Shown here in pieces: positions 32,961 through 44,775 of a DNA stretch of 64,000 nucleotides. A program made the translations under genes and the position numbers. Under the pieces are notes generated by a model, which was not told the DNA's origin, did not search any database, and saw only the letters and a program-made list of their open reading frames with translations. The DNA comes from Petrolisthes cinctipes (Eukaryota; Arthropoda; Malacostraca; Decapoda; Porcellanidae). Location: NCBI GenBank assembly GCA_033782935.1, contig JAWQEG010001436.1:144001-208000 (forward strand). Direction: 5' to 3'. Every line of letters begins with the position of its first letter. Position 1 is the stretch's first letter.

Positions 32961-33484
32961 CTTCCCTCACTACACTCACACTTAAGCCTAACCCCTTTAG
33001 AGTGAACAGCCTCTTAATGGACATTGTCTTTACTTCTAACATGAGTTTAGAATTACTGTACTGTATTTTGTATGTACAGTTCAGTATTAATTCCAATTTA
33101 TCCCCTAGATCATGTCAATTTTCCAGTAATCTTTGTACAGTCATGATAAAAAATAATTATCTTTGGGGTAACTCATGTAAGAATTTGACAGTTTCCCTCT
33201 GTTCTTTAGCTGATAAACTTTCCAATAAATAGGTAAATTATCATCTTTTAATATACTACAAGCAGCTACTTACTACTTAAAAAATAATAACATCATATGT
33301 GAATATGAAAACAGTAGACAGTAAATTGTTTGAGATCCCCATATGTGGATGATTATTATTGACCACGACTGTACATCACACACCCATAAACCCAGTGGAT
33401 AGTGAGGGTCTTCTAACATGGATTCATTACAAACAGTGCAGTACACACCCATAACAACAGTGGAAAAGAAGGCAATACTGTACA
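32961..33484. other. AT-rich intron DNA with a short interspersed repeat
   Basis: 33421-33480 (TCATTACAAACAGTGCAGTA, CACACCCATAAC) is the uninterrupted relative of the sequence flanking DIRS-1, also seen near 46295-46340. Nothing else is recognised. Confidence 0.5.
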
Positions 33485-33640
33485 CCAAGATGATTGGGAC
33501 ATGTGGAGAGAATACAAGATGGGGAGTTTACAAAGGAAAGAGTGTGTGTGTGTGTGTGTGAATAATGTGTTGGGCCCTGCCTGATGTGAGAGGCAGATAG
33601 AACACCAGTCAGATACAAAGCAATGAAAAGGGAATCAAAC
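33485..33640 (+). pseudogene. LINE C-terminal fragment with GT repeat
   Basis: GGGACATGTGGAGAGAATAC encodes the GHVERIQ core. A (GT)n run (33541-33560) interrupts, then GATGTGAGAGGCAGATAG corresponds to the DVRGRP region. It is a small scrap of the RTE-like family. Confidence 0.6.
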
Positions 33641-34646
33641 AGCAGGCAGACCTGTTGAGTCTTACAAGGCTGTTTGGATTTAACCCTATTAGGTGCAACC
33701 CCCCTGGCAATTCTTGCTTTACAACCCTAGGGCTGTGGACAGGATACTGAACGATAGTTTTGCAACACGAAAGCGCTTGGTCTGACAGAATGTAAACAAT
33801 GCCCAGGCAGCACAGCACAGTGCTATGCCGCACTTGGCAAATGCTTCCTTGTAAACTTAGTTTAAATTTATCTCTTTATTAAATATCTGGTAAATAACAG
33901 CAGTTTTTTATAAAAATGTGGTAAGGAGAGGAAATGCTAAATGTCGCTGCTACTTATACCCTATTTACATGTTATATGTGTAGCCTAATATGTATATTCA
34001 TCGTGTATTGAAGCTTAATGATGTACAGCCCTATTTTTTTTTTATCTTGTATTCTTTTTAATACTTTTATAAATACATAGCTATATTCACAATATTAATT
34101 ATAAATATATAATCAACACTGCAGGACACTGTGATGTACGTTATGAAAATAAATGGCTACATATGCTGGAATAAATTTGCTGTGGAATGCGTCAGTCAAG
34201 GGTTTTGATATTTGTCTACTAAATAACCTGATATGATACTACTAGCCTTCAGATATTTAAGAAAATATAAATGACAAAGATAACTACTACAAGTATCTCA
34301 TTTTATTGAGTTATTATACAGAGAATAAGTATTACAATAAAATCTCTCGCCTCCAAGCCTCCTCAATTGGTCCCTGCTCTTGGCACACTTATGCATGCAC
34401 ACACATTGAAGTAAAATTTGCTCAAAATGAAATTTATGAGGGAAAATTAATTTGGTATTCAATTACTGTGAATTGTAATCAATTAATAAAAATTTATATA
34501 ATTATCACACTGACACCGCATGTCACACACAGTAAGCCGAAGCTACAGATAACTCATTTATGTAGTTCATAATTATTCATTATTATTGTCAAAATACAGG
34601 TAAGCATTAACTTCACACAAAATTTATTGTTTATTTATTTATATAT
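33641..34646. other. AT-rich intron DNA, no feature recognised
   Basis: No exon, repeat boundary or RNA gene is supported. Confidence 0.4.
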
Positions 34647-35130
34647 ATGCGTCGGAGACATGGACATGGAGTAGGGCGCATCAGTCTAGAATAGGTGCTG
34701 TGGAAATGAGTTACTTGAGAGGAGCATGTGGACTTACTAGATGGGATGGAGAAAGTAATGAGAGATGTGGTATGAGTGAGAAGGCAATTGGCATTGAGTG
34801 TGGAGTGGTTGAGAGAGTGAAACGTGATACATTGAGATGGTTTGGACATGTGGAGAGAATGCAAGGCGAGGAATTTGTAAAGAAGGTGTATGGAAGTGAA
34901 GTTGTGGGACCTGGTGTGAGAGGCAGACCTCCGGTCAGATGGCAGAACAGAGTGGAAGATTATGTAAAGGAGAGAAATGTGAGGGGCAGAGTATGGCTTG
35001 AACAAGTAAGGAGGGAGTGTTGGAACAGGGAGAACTGGAGACACTTCTGCCATGGCCACCCCCTTGGGGGGAGTTCCCGGAGGGAACGAGGCGTCGGAGC
35101 TATAGATAGATAGATAGATAGACATAGCAT
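34647..35130 (+). pseudogene. 5'-truncated RTE-like LINE copy with TAGA tail
   Basis: 480 bp comprising only the ORF2 C-terminus and tail: VEMSYLRGACGLTRWDGESN, TLRWFGHVERMQGEEFVKKV, GRPPVRWQNRVEDYVKERNV and a (TAGA) end at 35101-35122. ORF reading is open for over 130 codons, suggesting a younger insertion than LINE B. 5' truncation is normal for target-primed insertion. Confidence 0.88.
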
Positions 35131-37034
35131 ATGGCATATGCATTGCAGGCTTATTACCCGTTTCAGTAGAGAGAGAAAAAAACACAATCTGATCATATAC
35201 CTCCACCCCCAACTGCTCTGGAGGGGAGAGAAGATCCTTCATAATAATATGTGAGTTTTAGCCACACTTATAGGCCTTAAGACCGCAAATATATCTCAAT
35301 TTCTTGCTCCCCAACTGCAAAAGAAGGTCGATTTTTGAAGTATCGCATACGTAAATTTCACTATTCCACATTTATAGAGCTTTAATTTACACCAGAATCT
35401 GAAAACCAGACTCTCCTAAGTCCACTGGTTTGCATATGGCAACACGCCAAAGTCCGAAAAAAATAAAAAGGTTATTCCAGAACACGTCACAGAGAACAAG
35501 TACGTACACAATTTTTACCCAAAACCTCAATAAAAACAACCAAACACTATGAATTAGTGGTTTGTAAGGCATAATATACTTATTTCAGCACAACAGTATA
35601 TTTCTGAACTCACCTGGAGTGAACCTGACATCAAATAAAAATAAAATAAAACGGTATTACATCCTTTGGCGTATACAGGATGCTAGGTGTGTACGTAGGC
35701 ATGTGTCAGTGTGTGTGCATACGTGTTTATGTGTAAAATACTGTAGGTAAATACCTACAACACTCTACTGTCAAAATAAATGGCCTTACAAAACACATTC
35801 CCTTGCATACAAGAGGGTACATTGGCATATATATACGCGCGTGCGGCCGCATACAAGGATTATCATGCGTATTCATGCACTCCAAATGCATTTCTCTTTG
35901 TCTGGGCAAAGGGAGGAGAGGGAATGGAGGGAATTGGATGGGTGGGTGAGTCACACAGGGTCCCAAGAGAGTGGTCTTGGGTAGTGGGTTAGGGTGGCTG
36001 TAGGGAGGGGGAGTTTAGGCTTCACCCACGAGCCAAAACAGCCCAAATATAGTGTTACTACCCAGAATGTGATAGATCTAGCCGAGGCCTTTCCAGTGAT
36101 ACCAATGCCGTGGCTGAATATAGCCCATGCTGTTTTTATAGCCCGCGCGCGATTGTGGCTCATCGGCTCGAGTGCACATTATCTACAGAACCACATGCGT
36201 GGTCCATCAGCCTTAAGGGGTTAAAAAAAATTGTGTACCCAGGATACAGGATGAGGACTCATGTCACTTGTATCCCACCAACCACTCTCCTCAATCCCTA
36301 CCCTTTAGGAAGTGGTTTGGTATAACTTGACAAGTGAACAGTACATGACCAGGGATAGGTTAGGTTAAGTTAGATTAGGTTAGGTATATTCCTCCTGTAA
36401 AGTCTTACTACTTATTTGTTTCTTAAATTAGTTTAATTATATATTTTTAAAGTTATTTAATTAATGAATTTTGCATGTTAATGAACACAGTACAATGCAG
36501 CATATGGATAAAATTATAGTACTGTATGAAGAACACAAATAACTAGAATTAAGTGTGATAGTCCCTAAACAGTCCCTACATATCAGTCAGGAGATTGTTC
36601 TTTCGATGTCAGTTTTTTTATTCATTATTTACCTTACTAAGTAGAAAGTAGTCATTTCCAACCAGAGTCAGTTCTGATACTTTACCCTAAATATCAAATT
36701 TGACAAAAAAGGGAAAAACATGCTTTCCAAGACTAAGCAAAACAAAAGTTGAAGAGACAGTGAAAGAATAAGTAGGAGGAAGGAAGGTTTAGGAAAAAAG
36801 GAGAGTGGAGGCATGAATCTAAAAACATGTGTGAAAGGCAGTCAAAATGGACAGTAGAGGTAAAAGAATAGTGAATAAATGAAGTCAGAATGGCAAGGAA
36901 AAAGGATATTGTTGGTAAATAATACTGTATACTGAAAAGTTCTAACCAATGAATCCTTCTTGGCAGATCAACCCTAAGCATTCTATTTGACACAGTCTAA
37001 GGATAAATTGTGTTTGTATGTAGAGCTATGTGAT
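35131..37034. other. Intron 3 DNA, mostly unique-looking
   Basis: No gene is supported. 36354-36386 holds a degenerate TTAGG-type array (TAGGTTAGGTTAAGTTAGAT). The segment 35960-36230 has a different, GC-richer composition (GCCCGCGCGCGATTGTGGC) and may be an unrecognised repeat. Confidence 0.5.
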
Positions 37035-37535
37035 ATTAGTTGTTGTTGTTGTAGTTCCCCAGACTGTCTGGCCGAGCAGTCCTGAGTCTGGTTGACCGAA
37101 GCCACACAGATGCTCGGACCCCCAAATGGGAGTCAGGGGGATAGTGAGATCTGTTTCTTCGAAGGCAACAGACAAGGGGACTGCTGGTTCACGGGTATAT
37201 ACGCCCGAGCCAACATTCCCCTTGTCTGTAGTCTTCCTTGTTGTGCCACCCAATCAGGCGATCTCGTCAGCTATCCAGAAGGAATGAGAAATAGTAAGAG
37301 AGACAGACAGAACAGGCCAGGGTGTGGTAGAGGATACCAAATTCCTCATTTCTGGATAGAACCAGCCCTCACCAGTGGGAAGGGGTGATAGAGAGGTGGG
37401 ACAGCAAGTAAGAAGGAAAGAAAAGGAGCGGAGGGATAGTTGAAGAACTGAAAAGCATTGGCTGGAGCCGAAGGGACGCCATAACCCTTGAAGTACTGCC
37501 CACGTCACCGTAGGCAATACTTCCCTTACGGGGTG
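37035..37535 (-). repeat. Interspersed repeat with (TTG)n end
   Basis: Begins GTTGTTGTTGTTGTAGTTCC followed by CAGACTGTCTGGCCGAGCAG, related to the CAA-tailed family at 19146 and 23636 in reverse orientation. The remainder is GC-balanced and lacks an ORF. Confidence 0.5.
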
Positions 37536-37712
37536 TGATATTAGTTGAATGTTTCAGTGAGAAAATTTTTAAAATTGACTAGGTAAGCCTAAAAGTCAGT
37601 CGGGAAGAAACAAATATGAAGGTGCAGTAATAAAACAATATGCAGAGCAGGCAAGATAGAACAGGCAAGATGACAGGAAGGATATAACTATCACTAAAAT
37701 AAAGGTGATGTA

Positions 37713-38966
37713 CAGTTGCCCAACGTTCCGCCTGAGCCACCACGCTGACAGAGGTGGGTAACTGTGATGGCAACAGTGTTTATGTTTGTTCCTGTGTTTA
37801 TGCTTGGCAAAAGTTCGGATCATCAACACTTTTCTTCTGAATTGAACTTCGGCTACAGCCTGAGTTCATCCCATCGATGGCAGGGTAATATGGAATTGGG
37901 TACGGCTTGACAACTTGGGAAATATGAACTGTCTCTGTTAATGACCATCTGAAAAACAGAATTAAAGTGTTTCGAGTTAATTACATATTTTGTTATTAGT
38001 TTACGAGGGTAAAAGTCATTAAATAAAGCGATAACGGCAATAAAACATGAGGTGGTCAGTATGGCTGAAGGTTTCTACACTAGACTTCCTAATTTGTGTC
38101 TAGGTGGGGAGAAAATGTTTCACGAGTAAGATGACTCTCCCATTGGCTTAGCCACCTGCATGAATATGGTTGCACAGAAAATTATTGTTGTGTGTCACAG
38201 GTCACACTGATCAAAGCCAAAACTTATATGACTATATTCATAAATTAGATAACATACAGTATTGTAGTAGAATTATTTTTAAGCTGGTAGTCTTGTTTCG
38301 TAGATGTGACACCTGCGCTGAGCGAGCTGGTTTGATCTCACTCACTAGTTCCCCCATGATATACAAAATATCATACGACTTCATTGTCATACTTACTTGA
38401 AAATAATTACAAAGAGCAATTATACAACTTCTATCAAAGTTTCGCAAATGTCACCACCAACCATTTTCGACCTCCAATATCTCCGTGTCCTATTTTTTTT
38501 AATTAGTTTGAATTTATATCCGTCCTACGAGTTGTCCTACAAGGATATTTGAAATTCATTATCTAAATCTGTTAAGATTCATGACTTTCCATAATCTAGT
38601 GTTGTACTGATTAATGACTTGCCTTAATTAATCATATCCCCGATCAAGAATGGTATTTCATTAGGTTTAACAGAGACGGTCCAAGACAGCCGAAATGTTA
38701 AAAGAGCAGTGAAATACCGGTATCTATATATATATATGCAAAAATTAATAATGTAACTTATATCGTTTATAATGTCAAGTTATAACCCCATCATTTATCG
38801 GATGAACTCGGGCTGTAGTTGAGGTTCACTACAGAAGAAGAGTGTTGATGATCCGAACTTTCGTTGAGCACGTCCACACGAACAAACATAATTTTATACA
38901 CTGTTGCCAGCAAGGTTACTCACCTCTCGCAGCGGGGGGTGGCCCAGGTAGAACGTTGGGCAACTG
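37713..38966. mobile_element. 1.25-kb Tc1/mariner-like element with long terminal inverted repeats
   Basis: TA flanks both ends. The tips are CAGTTGCCCAACGTTC and its complement GAACGTTGGGCAACTG. The arms (37713-37880 and about 38790-38966) share AAAGTTCGGATCATCAACAC and TGGCAACAGTGTTTAT-like blocks, and weaker pairing may extend further inward. No transposase frame is visible, so it is presumably non-autonomous. Confidence 0.78.
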
Positions 38967-39099
38967 TACATAAATAAACAGCAGACTTCATAATTACTCT
39001 TCGAATTTGAGAATGATTTTGCTATTCAGCTTCCTTTATATAAATTGTCAGTAGAGAAAAAATCAATACCGGTACCATACTGTGTTACAGTATAATTAT

Positions 39100-39482
39100 A
39101 TAATCCTTATAGGCTTACTGTCATTGGCTGTAAAGAAATATTTATGATTATTATGTAGTGCAGTAATACAGAATGTACATAATTCATGTAGGATTACTGT
39201 CATTGCCTGTCAAGAAAAGTTTATATGATTATAGCATTATTTAGTGCAGTAATACAGAATGTACAGTCACGGCACATAGTCCTTGATCAGGGTGTATGGG
39301 GAAGTCTTGTCAAGGACTATGTGCCGTGACTTTACATAATTCTTGCAGGATTACTGTCATTGCCAGTAAAGAAAATTTATATGATTACTATACAGTATAG
39401 TAATAAAGTACTATACAGTATTTAATAACTATACAGGCTTACTGCCAGTTACTAAAGAATAATGTATAATATTATCATACAG
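39100..39482. repeat. Decayed tandem repeat, 80-160 bp spacing
   Basis: Units contain GGCTTACTGTCATTG, AGTGCAGTAATACAGAATG or variants at about 39107, 39190, 39350 and 39430. The series resumes at 42905-43010 (ATACAGGCTTACTGCTATTG), so LINE C and neighbours were inserted within it. Confidence 0.65.
39266..39333. mobile_element. Hairpin insertion of about 67 bp
   Basis: A perfect 21-base inverted repeat (GTCACGGCACATAGTCCTTG and complement CAAGGACTATGTGCCGTGAC) encloses a loop of about 26 bases. The neighbouring tandem unit lacks it (GAATGTACATAATTC at 39172), and flanking TACA/TTACA looks like a short target duplication. Confidence 0.75.
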
Positions 39483-42400
39483 TATAGTAATATCTATCTA
39501 TCTATCTATAGCTCTGACGCCTAGTTCCCTCCGGGAACTCCCTCCATGGGGGTGGCCACGGCAGAAGTGTCTCCAGTTTTCCCTGTTCCAACACTCCCTC
39601 CTTACTTGGCCAAGCCCTACTCTGCCTCTCACGTTTCTCTCCCTCACGTACTCTTCCACTCTGTTCTGCTTTCTAACAGGAGGTCTGCCTCTCACACCAG
39701 GTCCACAACTTCACTTCCATACACCTTCTTTAAAAACTCCACACCTTGCATTCTCTCTACATGTCCAAACCACCTCAATGTATCACGTTTCACTCTCTCA
39801 ACCACTCCACACTCAATGCCAACTGCCTTCTCACTCATACCACATCTCTCATTACTTTCTCCATCCCACCTAGTAAGTCCACATGCTCCTCTCAAGTAAC
39901 TCATTTCCACAGCACCTATTCTAGATTGATGCGCCCTACTCCATGTCCATGTCTCAGACGCATATGTCAGTGTTGGCAGGATTATACTATTTCGTAATCC
40001 TCTTTTCACTTCCATACTCACACTTCTACCCTTCATAATCCTCCCCAGTGATCCTATGACCTGTCTACCCCTCATTGCTCTCTCCCTAATTTTTCCTTCC
40101 ATACTTCCATGTTTACACAGAACTGTACCCAGGTACTTAAACTCCTTCACTTCCTCCATCCTCTCACCCCTCAGAGTTATCTCACACTTTTTCCCAGCTG
40201 GTACTACCACTCTGTAAGATGTAGCAAAGTCAATCACTTCAGTTTCTGCTCTCTCAAATACCATCACTTTACTTTTACCAACATTCACCTTCAGTTTCCT
40301 TCATTTACACACAGACTGAAACTCGTCCACCACTCTCTGTAACTCCCTTTCACTCTCAGCCATCAACACAGTGTCATCTGCAGATAAAATTGCCACCAAG
40401 GACCAATTTGCTTCATTCAGCCTCAACTTCACCCCCAGACCATTCACTTTGGTTTTCATCTCTCTCATACAACCATCCATATATATATTAAACAGCCATG
40501 GTGACATAACACATCCCTGTCTCAGCCCTACACTAATATTAAAACTCTCACTTAGATCACCCTCTACCATTACACATGCTGTTGCCTCTGCATAAAAGGC
40601 CTCAATGCCCTTCAGCAAAGACCTCCCAACACCATAAATTCTCAACACCTCTGATATAGCTTTCCTATCAAACCTATCGTATTCCTTCTCCAAGTCCATG
40701 AAGGCAGCATACAACTTCCTTCCCTTCCCAATATATTTTTCCACTATTGATTTTAATGCAAATATCTGGTCCACACATCTTCTACCCTTTCTGAACCCTC
40801 CCTGCTCCTCACTAACTTTATTCCCAGTTACTTCAATCAATCTCTCAGTAAGAACCTTCCCATACACCTTCCTCGGTACACTATACCTACCACACTCCTC
40901 CGTACTCCCCTTCCCCTGATACAAAGAAACAATTATGGCTCTTCTCCAATCCTCTGGCACCTCTCCCTGCCTCCAAACCAATGTGCATATAAGCAACATC
41001 CACTCCACCACTACCTCCCCCCCACACTTTAACATTTCAGCAGTTATCCCATCCACCCCCGGTGCCTTTCCCATCTTCAACTTTCCTATTGCTTTCCTAA
41101 CCTCTTCCCTTCCTAATTCTCCCTGTACACCCTGTTGTCTACCACCTGCCTCCATCCCCATGCATGTCACCACCGCCTTCCCTCCCGTCCCCTCATTCAT
41201 CAGACCATCAAAATGCCTCTTCCACACTTCTTTCACTTCCTCACTTCCACCCCTCATTAACTCCATCCTCTCTCTTCATTCTCATGTTACCAGACTTTCC
41301 TTCTCCTATTTCTCTTTTAACCTCTATCCAGAATAATTTCTTGTTTTCTTTAAACTTTTCACTCAGTTTCCTACCAAACTCCTCATCCACTCTCCTTCTA
41401 CTCTCACTCACCATCATTTTCACTTCTCTCTTACATACATTATATTCTCTCATCCACCTCTCTTTCACTTTCTCTGACACATTCCTCTGCAGTGTTCTAT
41501 ATGCCTTCCTTTTCTTGTCTACTGCATCTTTCACTTCTTCTGTCCACCAAGCACTCCCTTTCTTGCCCTTCTTCTGTGTCTTGTATCCCACTACCTCTGC
41601 TGCTGCCCTCATTACTAGAGTCTTAAGCATTTCATATACATCATTCACTCCCACTCCCTCCCCCATACTCAGCCTTGCATCCTCCAGCACCTCACCCACC
41701 CTCCTCTTATATACCTCTCTATACTCAATGTCATTCAATCATCCACTTGCCACCTCCCTCTTGTTCCCCCCTCTATCCTTCCTACCATACTCCCATTTTG
41801 CCCTGACCCTAATCCTCGCCAACACCGCATAGTGGTCAGAGCACTGAAACATTCCTCTCACCACTCTAGCATCCATCACCTCTTTCCTTATCCTTTCATC
41901 CACAGCTATGTAGTCTATCAAACTCATCTCTCCCCTTTCATCCTTTCTCTTCCATGTATACCTGTGGATCAGTCTGTGCTCGAAGAAGGTGTTGGCAAGG
42001 AACAACCCCGCCTCGGCACACACATCCACCAGGCACTCACCATTTTCATTTATCCCATTCACACCCCACTTGCCAACTACCTTTCCTATTCTCTCATTCC
42101 CTACCTTGCCATTCATATCTCCCACAAGCACTATCCTCTTCCCTCTTTCAAAACTTCTCAGACATTCATTCACCTCATCCCAAAACTTTTTCATCTTCAT
42201 CTTCATCTTTCCCACCTTGGTCTGCGCCTTCACTGGAGCATACGCGCAGACCCATGCATACTTCACTATACCAATCTTCCCAGTCATCCACACTATCCTT
42301 GTTCCCTTCCTTCCATGTCCATTCATTCCCTTTTACACCCTCTCAGACACCAACAATGCACACCCTTCCTATTCTCTCCCTTTACTCTTTTCATCCATGC

Positions 42401-42735
42401 CAGTCCATATCACGCCTCCTTCCATTCCTTCCCACAATGTACTCTTTCCTCCATCCCCACACTCTTCCACCCCCCATCCGTTCATATGGGTCTCAGATAT
42501 CCCACACACATCTATCTTACTCCTTTAGAAACACCACAATCTCTCTCCTTTTCACCTCATTCACCATTCCATTCACATTGATTGCTACCACTCGCATGCC
42601 TTCTTCCCCTTTCCTGCCCCCTACAGGGCAGACTGGAAACCCCTCCCCACCACTACTAAGGATTTCAGAGTGGAGCTTTTCATACGTCACAGACAACAGG
42701 TCACTATTTGTGTTCGTTTCCATGTTTGGCAAATC
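39483..42735 (-). pseudogene. RTE-like LINE C, near full length
   Basis: The minus-strand ORF2 begins around METNTNSDLLSVTYEKLHSE (42732), with the endonuclease start MRVVAINVNGMVNEVKRREI. It continues with RIVLVGDMNGKVGNERIGKV, SLIDYIAVDERIR and MFQCSDHYAVLARIRV. RT has SGIDG-type GVDGITAEMLKCGGEV, GFRKGRRCVDQIFALK, FMDLEKEYDRFDRKAI, GLRQGCVMSPWLFNIYMDG and the active site written SADDTVLMAE, where F is replaced by S. The C-terminus has LRWFGHVERMQGVEF and the 3' tail is CTATCTATCTAT (39483-39510 on plus). Breaks include TGA at the VASG junction (about 41741), frameshifts near 42400, 41250 and 39693, and TGA for CGA at about 40302. Confidence 0.9.
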
Positions 42736-43169
42736 CAGTTTATGCTTCTTGGTATAGGCACAAGTGTCTTTATAATTTACAATTAGTGATTCATGATACT
42801 CATGTAAATTAGGACACTGTGTGTACTAAACTCTAGCGAACGCTCGTACTGATACGAGTGTTCGTTACAGAGTTATTCTGAAAAAACGAGCTTGCAATAT
42901 CTCTGAAATCCTAAGTAGTATAGTAATAAAGTATTGTATTTGATAAACTATACAGGCTTACTGCTATTGTCACTAAAGATTTATGTACAGTATATGATTA
43001 GTTACTTATATTACAATAATATAGTGTTTACATAATACTACCACCATCATCACCACAACTACCACTACACCCACTATCACTGCCATCGCCACCACTACCA
43101 CCATCATCACGACTACCACTTCTGGTCATTATGTCGCCCCTTAGGCGTTGCCCGCCACCTGCTGTGTTG
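42736..43169. other. Intron DNA between LINE C and LINE D
   Basis: Contains a short hairpin (CGAACGCTCGTA / TACGAGTGTTCG at 42838-42863), a tandem-repeat unit continuing from 39480, and a CAC/ACC-rich trinucleotide stretch (43040-43120). No gene is seen. Confidence 0.5.
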
Positions 43170-43179
43170 TTGCCACTTA

Positions 43180-44030
43180 TGTGCTGATGGCTGAGAGTGA
43201 AAGGGAGTTACAGAGAGTGGTGGATGAGTTTCAGTCCGTGTGTAAACGAAGGAAACTGAAGGTGAATGTTAGGAAAAGTAAAGTGATGATATTTCAGAGT
43301 GGGAGTACCAACTGGAACTAAGTGTTGAGATAATTCTAGAGGGTGAGAGGATGGAGGAAGTGAAAGAGTTTAAGTACCTGGGTACAGTTCTATGTAAATA
43401 TGGAAGTATGGAAGGAGATATTAGGAAGAGAGCAATGAGGGGTAGACAGGTCATAGGATCACTTGGGAGGATTAGGAAGGGTAGAAGTGTGAGTATGGAA
43501 GTGAAAAGAGGACTACGAAATAGTATAATCCTGCCAACAATGACATATGCGTCAGAGACATGGACATGGAGTAGGGCTCATCAGTCTAGAATAGGTACTG
43601 TGGAAATGAGTTACTTGAGAGGAGTATGTGGACTTACTCGTTGGGATGGAGAAAGTAATGAGAGTGTATATGAGAGATGCGGTATGAGTGAGAAGGCAAT
43701 TGGTATGGAGTGTCGGGTGGTTGAGAGAGTGAAGCGTAATACATTGAGGTGGTTTGGACATGTGGAGAAAATGTAAGGTGAGAAGTTTGTAAAAATGGTG
43801 TATGGAAGTGAAGTTGTAGCACTTAGTGTGAGAGGCAGACCCCTTGTTAGAAAGCAGAACAGAGTGGAAGAGTACGTGAGGGAGAGAAACGTGAGGGGCA
43901 GAGTAGAGTTTCGACCAAGTAAGGAGGGAGTGTTGGAACGGGGAAAGCTGGAGACATTTATGCTGTGGCCACCCCCTTGGGGTGGAGTTCCCAGAGGGAA
44001 CAAGGCGTTGGAACTATAGATAGATACAGT
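43180..44030 (+). pseudogene. 5'-truncated RTE-like LINE D with TAGA tail
   Basis: Starts just after the RT active site (LMAESERELQRVVDEFQSVC) and carries KEFKYLGTVLCKYGSMEG, TYASETWTWSRAHQSRIG, LRWFGHVEKM, a TAA at 43774-43776, then VRGRPLVRKQNRVEEYVRER. It ends GGAACTATAGATAGATA. It lies head to head with LINE C, 450 bp away. Confidence 0.85.
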
Positions 44031-44309
44031 AGTTACTAGAAATTATATTAATTATCATTTGTATCTTGTTATTCTTACGAGTTACAATGTTATTTATCAT
44101 ACTAGACGTTATATAATAAATAAATCCCATACCATAAACTCCTAAGTAACACACCTTTCATCTCCCTCACTAGGACTACTTACAAAATGGATATTTCATG
44201 TTATCAACTTACCTACATCTCATTTTAGGGCCCAGTGGGGCTGACTTTATTCTCTGTGAATATTAGTTATCCCCCACAGGGCTAGAATAAAGATTGTTGT
44301 AGGATCTGG
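44031..44309. other. AT-rich intron DNA
   Basis: No feature recognised. Confidence 0.4.
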
Positions 44310-44775
44310 TCACTTTCTAGTGGATTTGACGAGATCTGAGGTGTACTGCAACCAAAGGCTTTTTTTTTTTTTTTTTTCACTGCTGTGTGGACTGCCAGCA
44401 CACGGGGGTGCATTTCCCCTTTCATGCAGCAGTGTAAACTCCCTCTCCCTTATGGTCCCTTCAGGGCTGGTCTCATGGAAGGTGCGGCCCCACTTGTAGC
44501 TCTTGTGGTAACGTGGACTTGGGCCCACAGCACTGGCTGTGGGATCAAAGACCTTTCCCCCAATCTCCCTGGCGGTCGGAGGCCCCCAGACTCCCTGGTC
44601 CAGTAAGTTCCGGTCCCATTTCCCTGGGATGTGCTTCGGTAGCCCAGGCATATAGGGCCGGCCCCTCCTTTATTTTAATTTGTTTTTTCACTGCGACCAG
44701 AGTGTATCAGGGGTCTGTGGGGCAGGAGGCGATTCTGCCCCACGAGAACATCAACAACAACAACAACATCTCATT
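44310..44775 (+). repeat. Interspersed repeat with (CAA)n tail, second type
   Basis: GC-balanced block containing a T run (44361-44378), GGCTGTGGGATCAAAGACC, GGGCAGGAGGCGATTCTGCC and ending CATCAACAACAACAACAACA. The tail suggests a SINE or LINE 3' end; the body differs from the 23636 copy. Confidence 0.5.
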
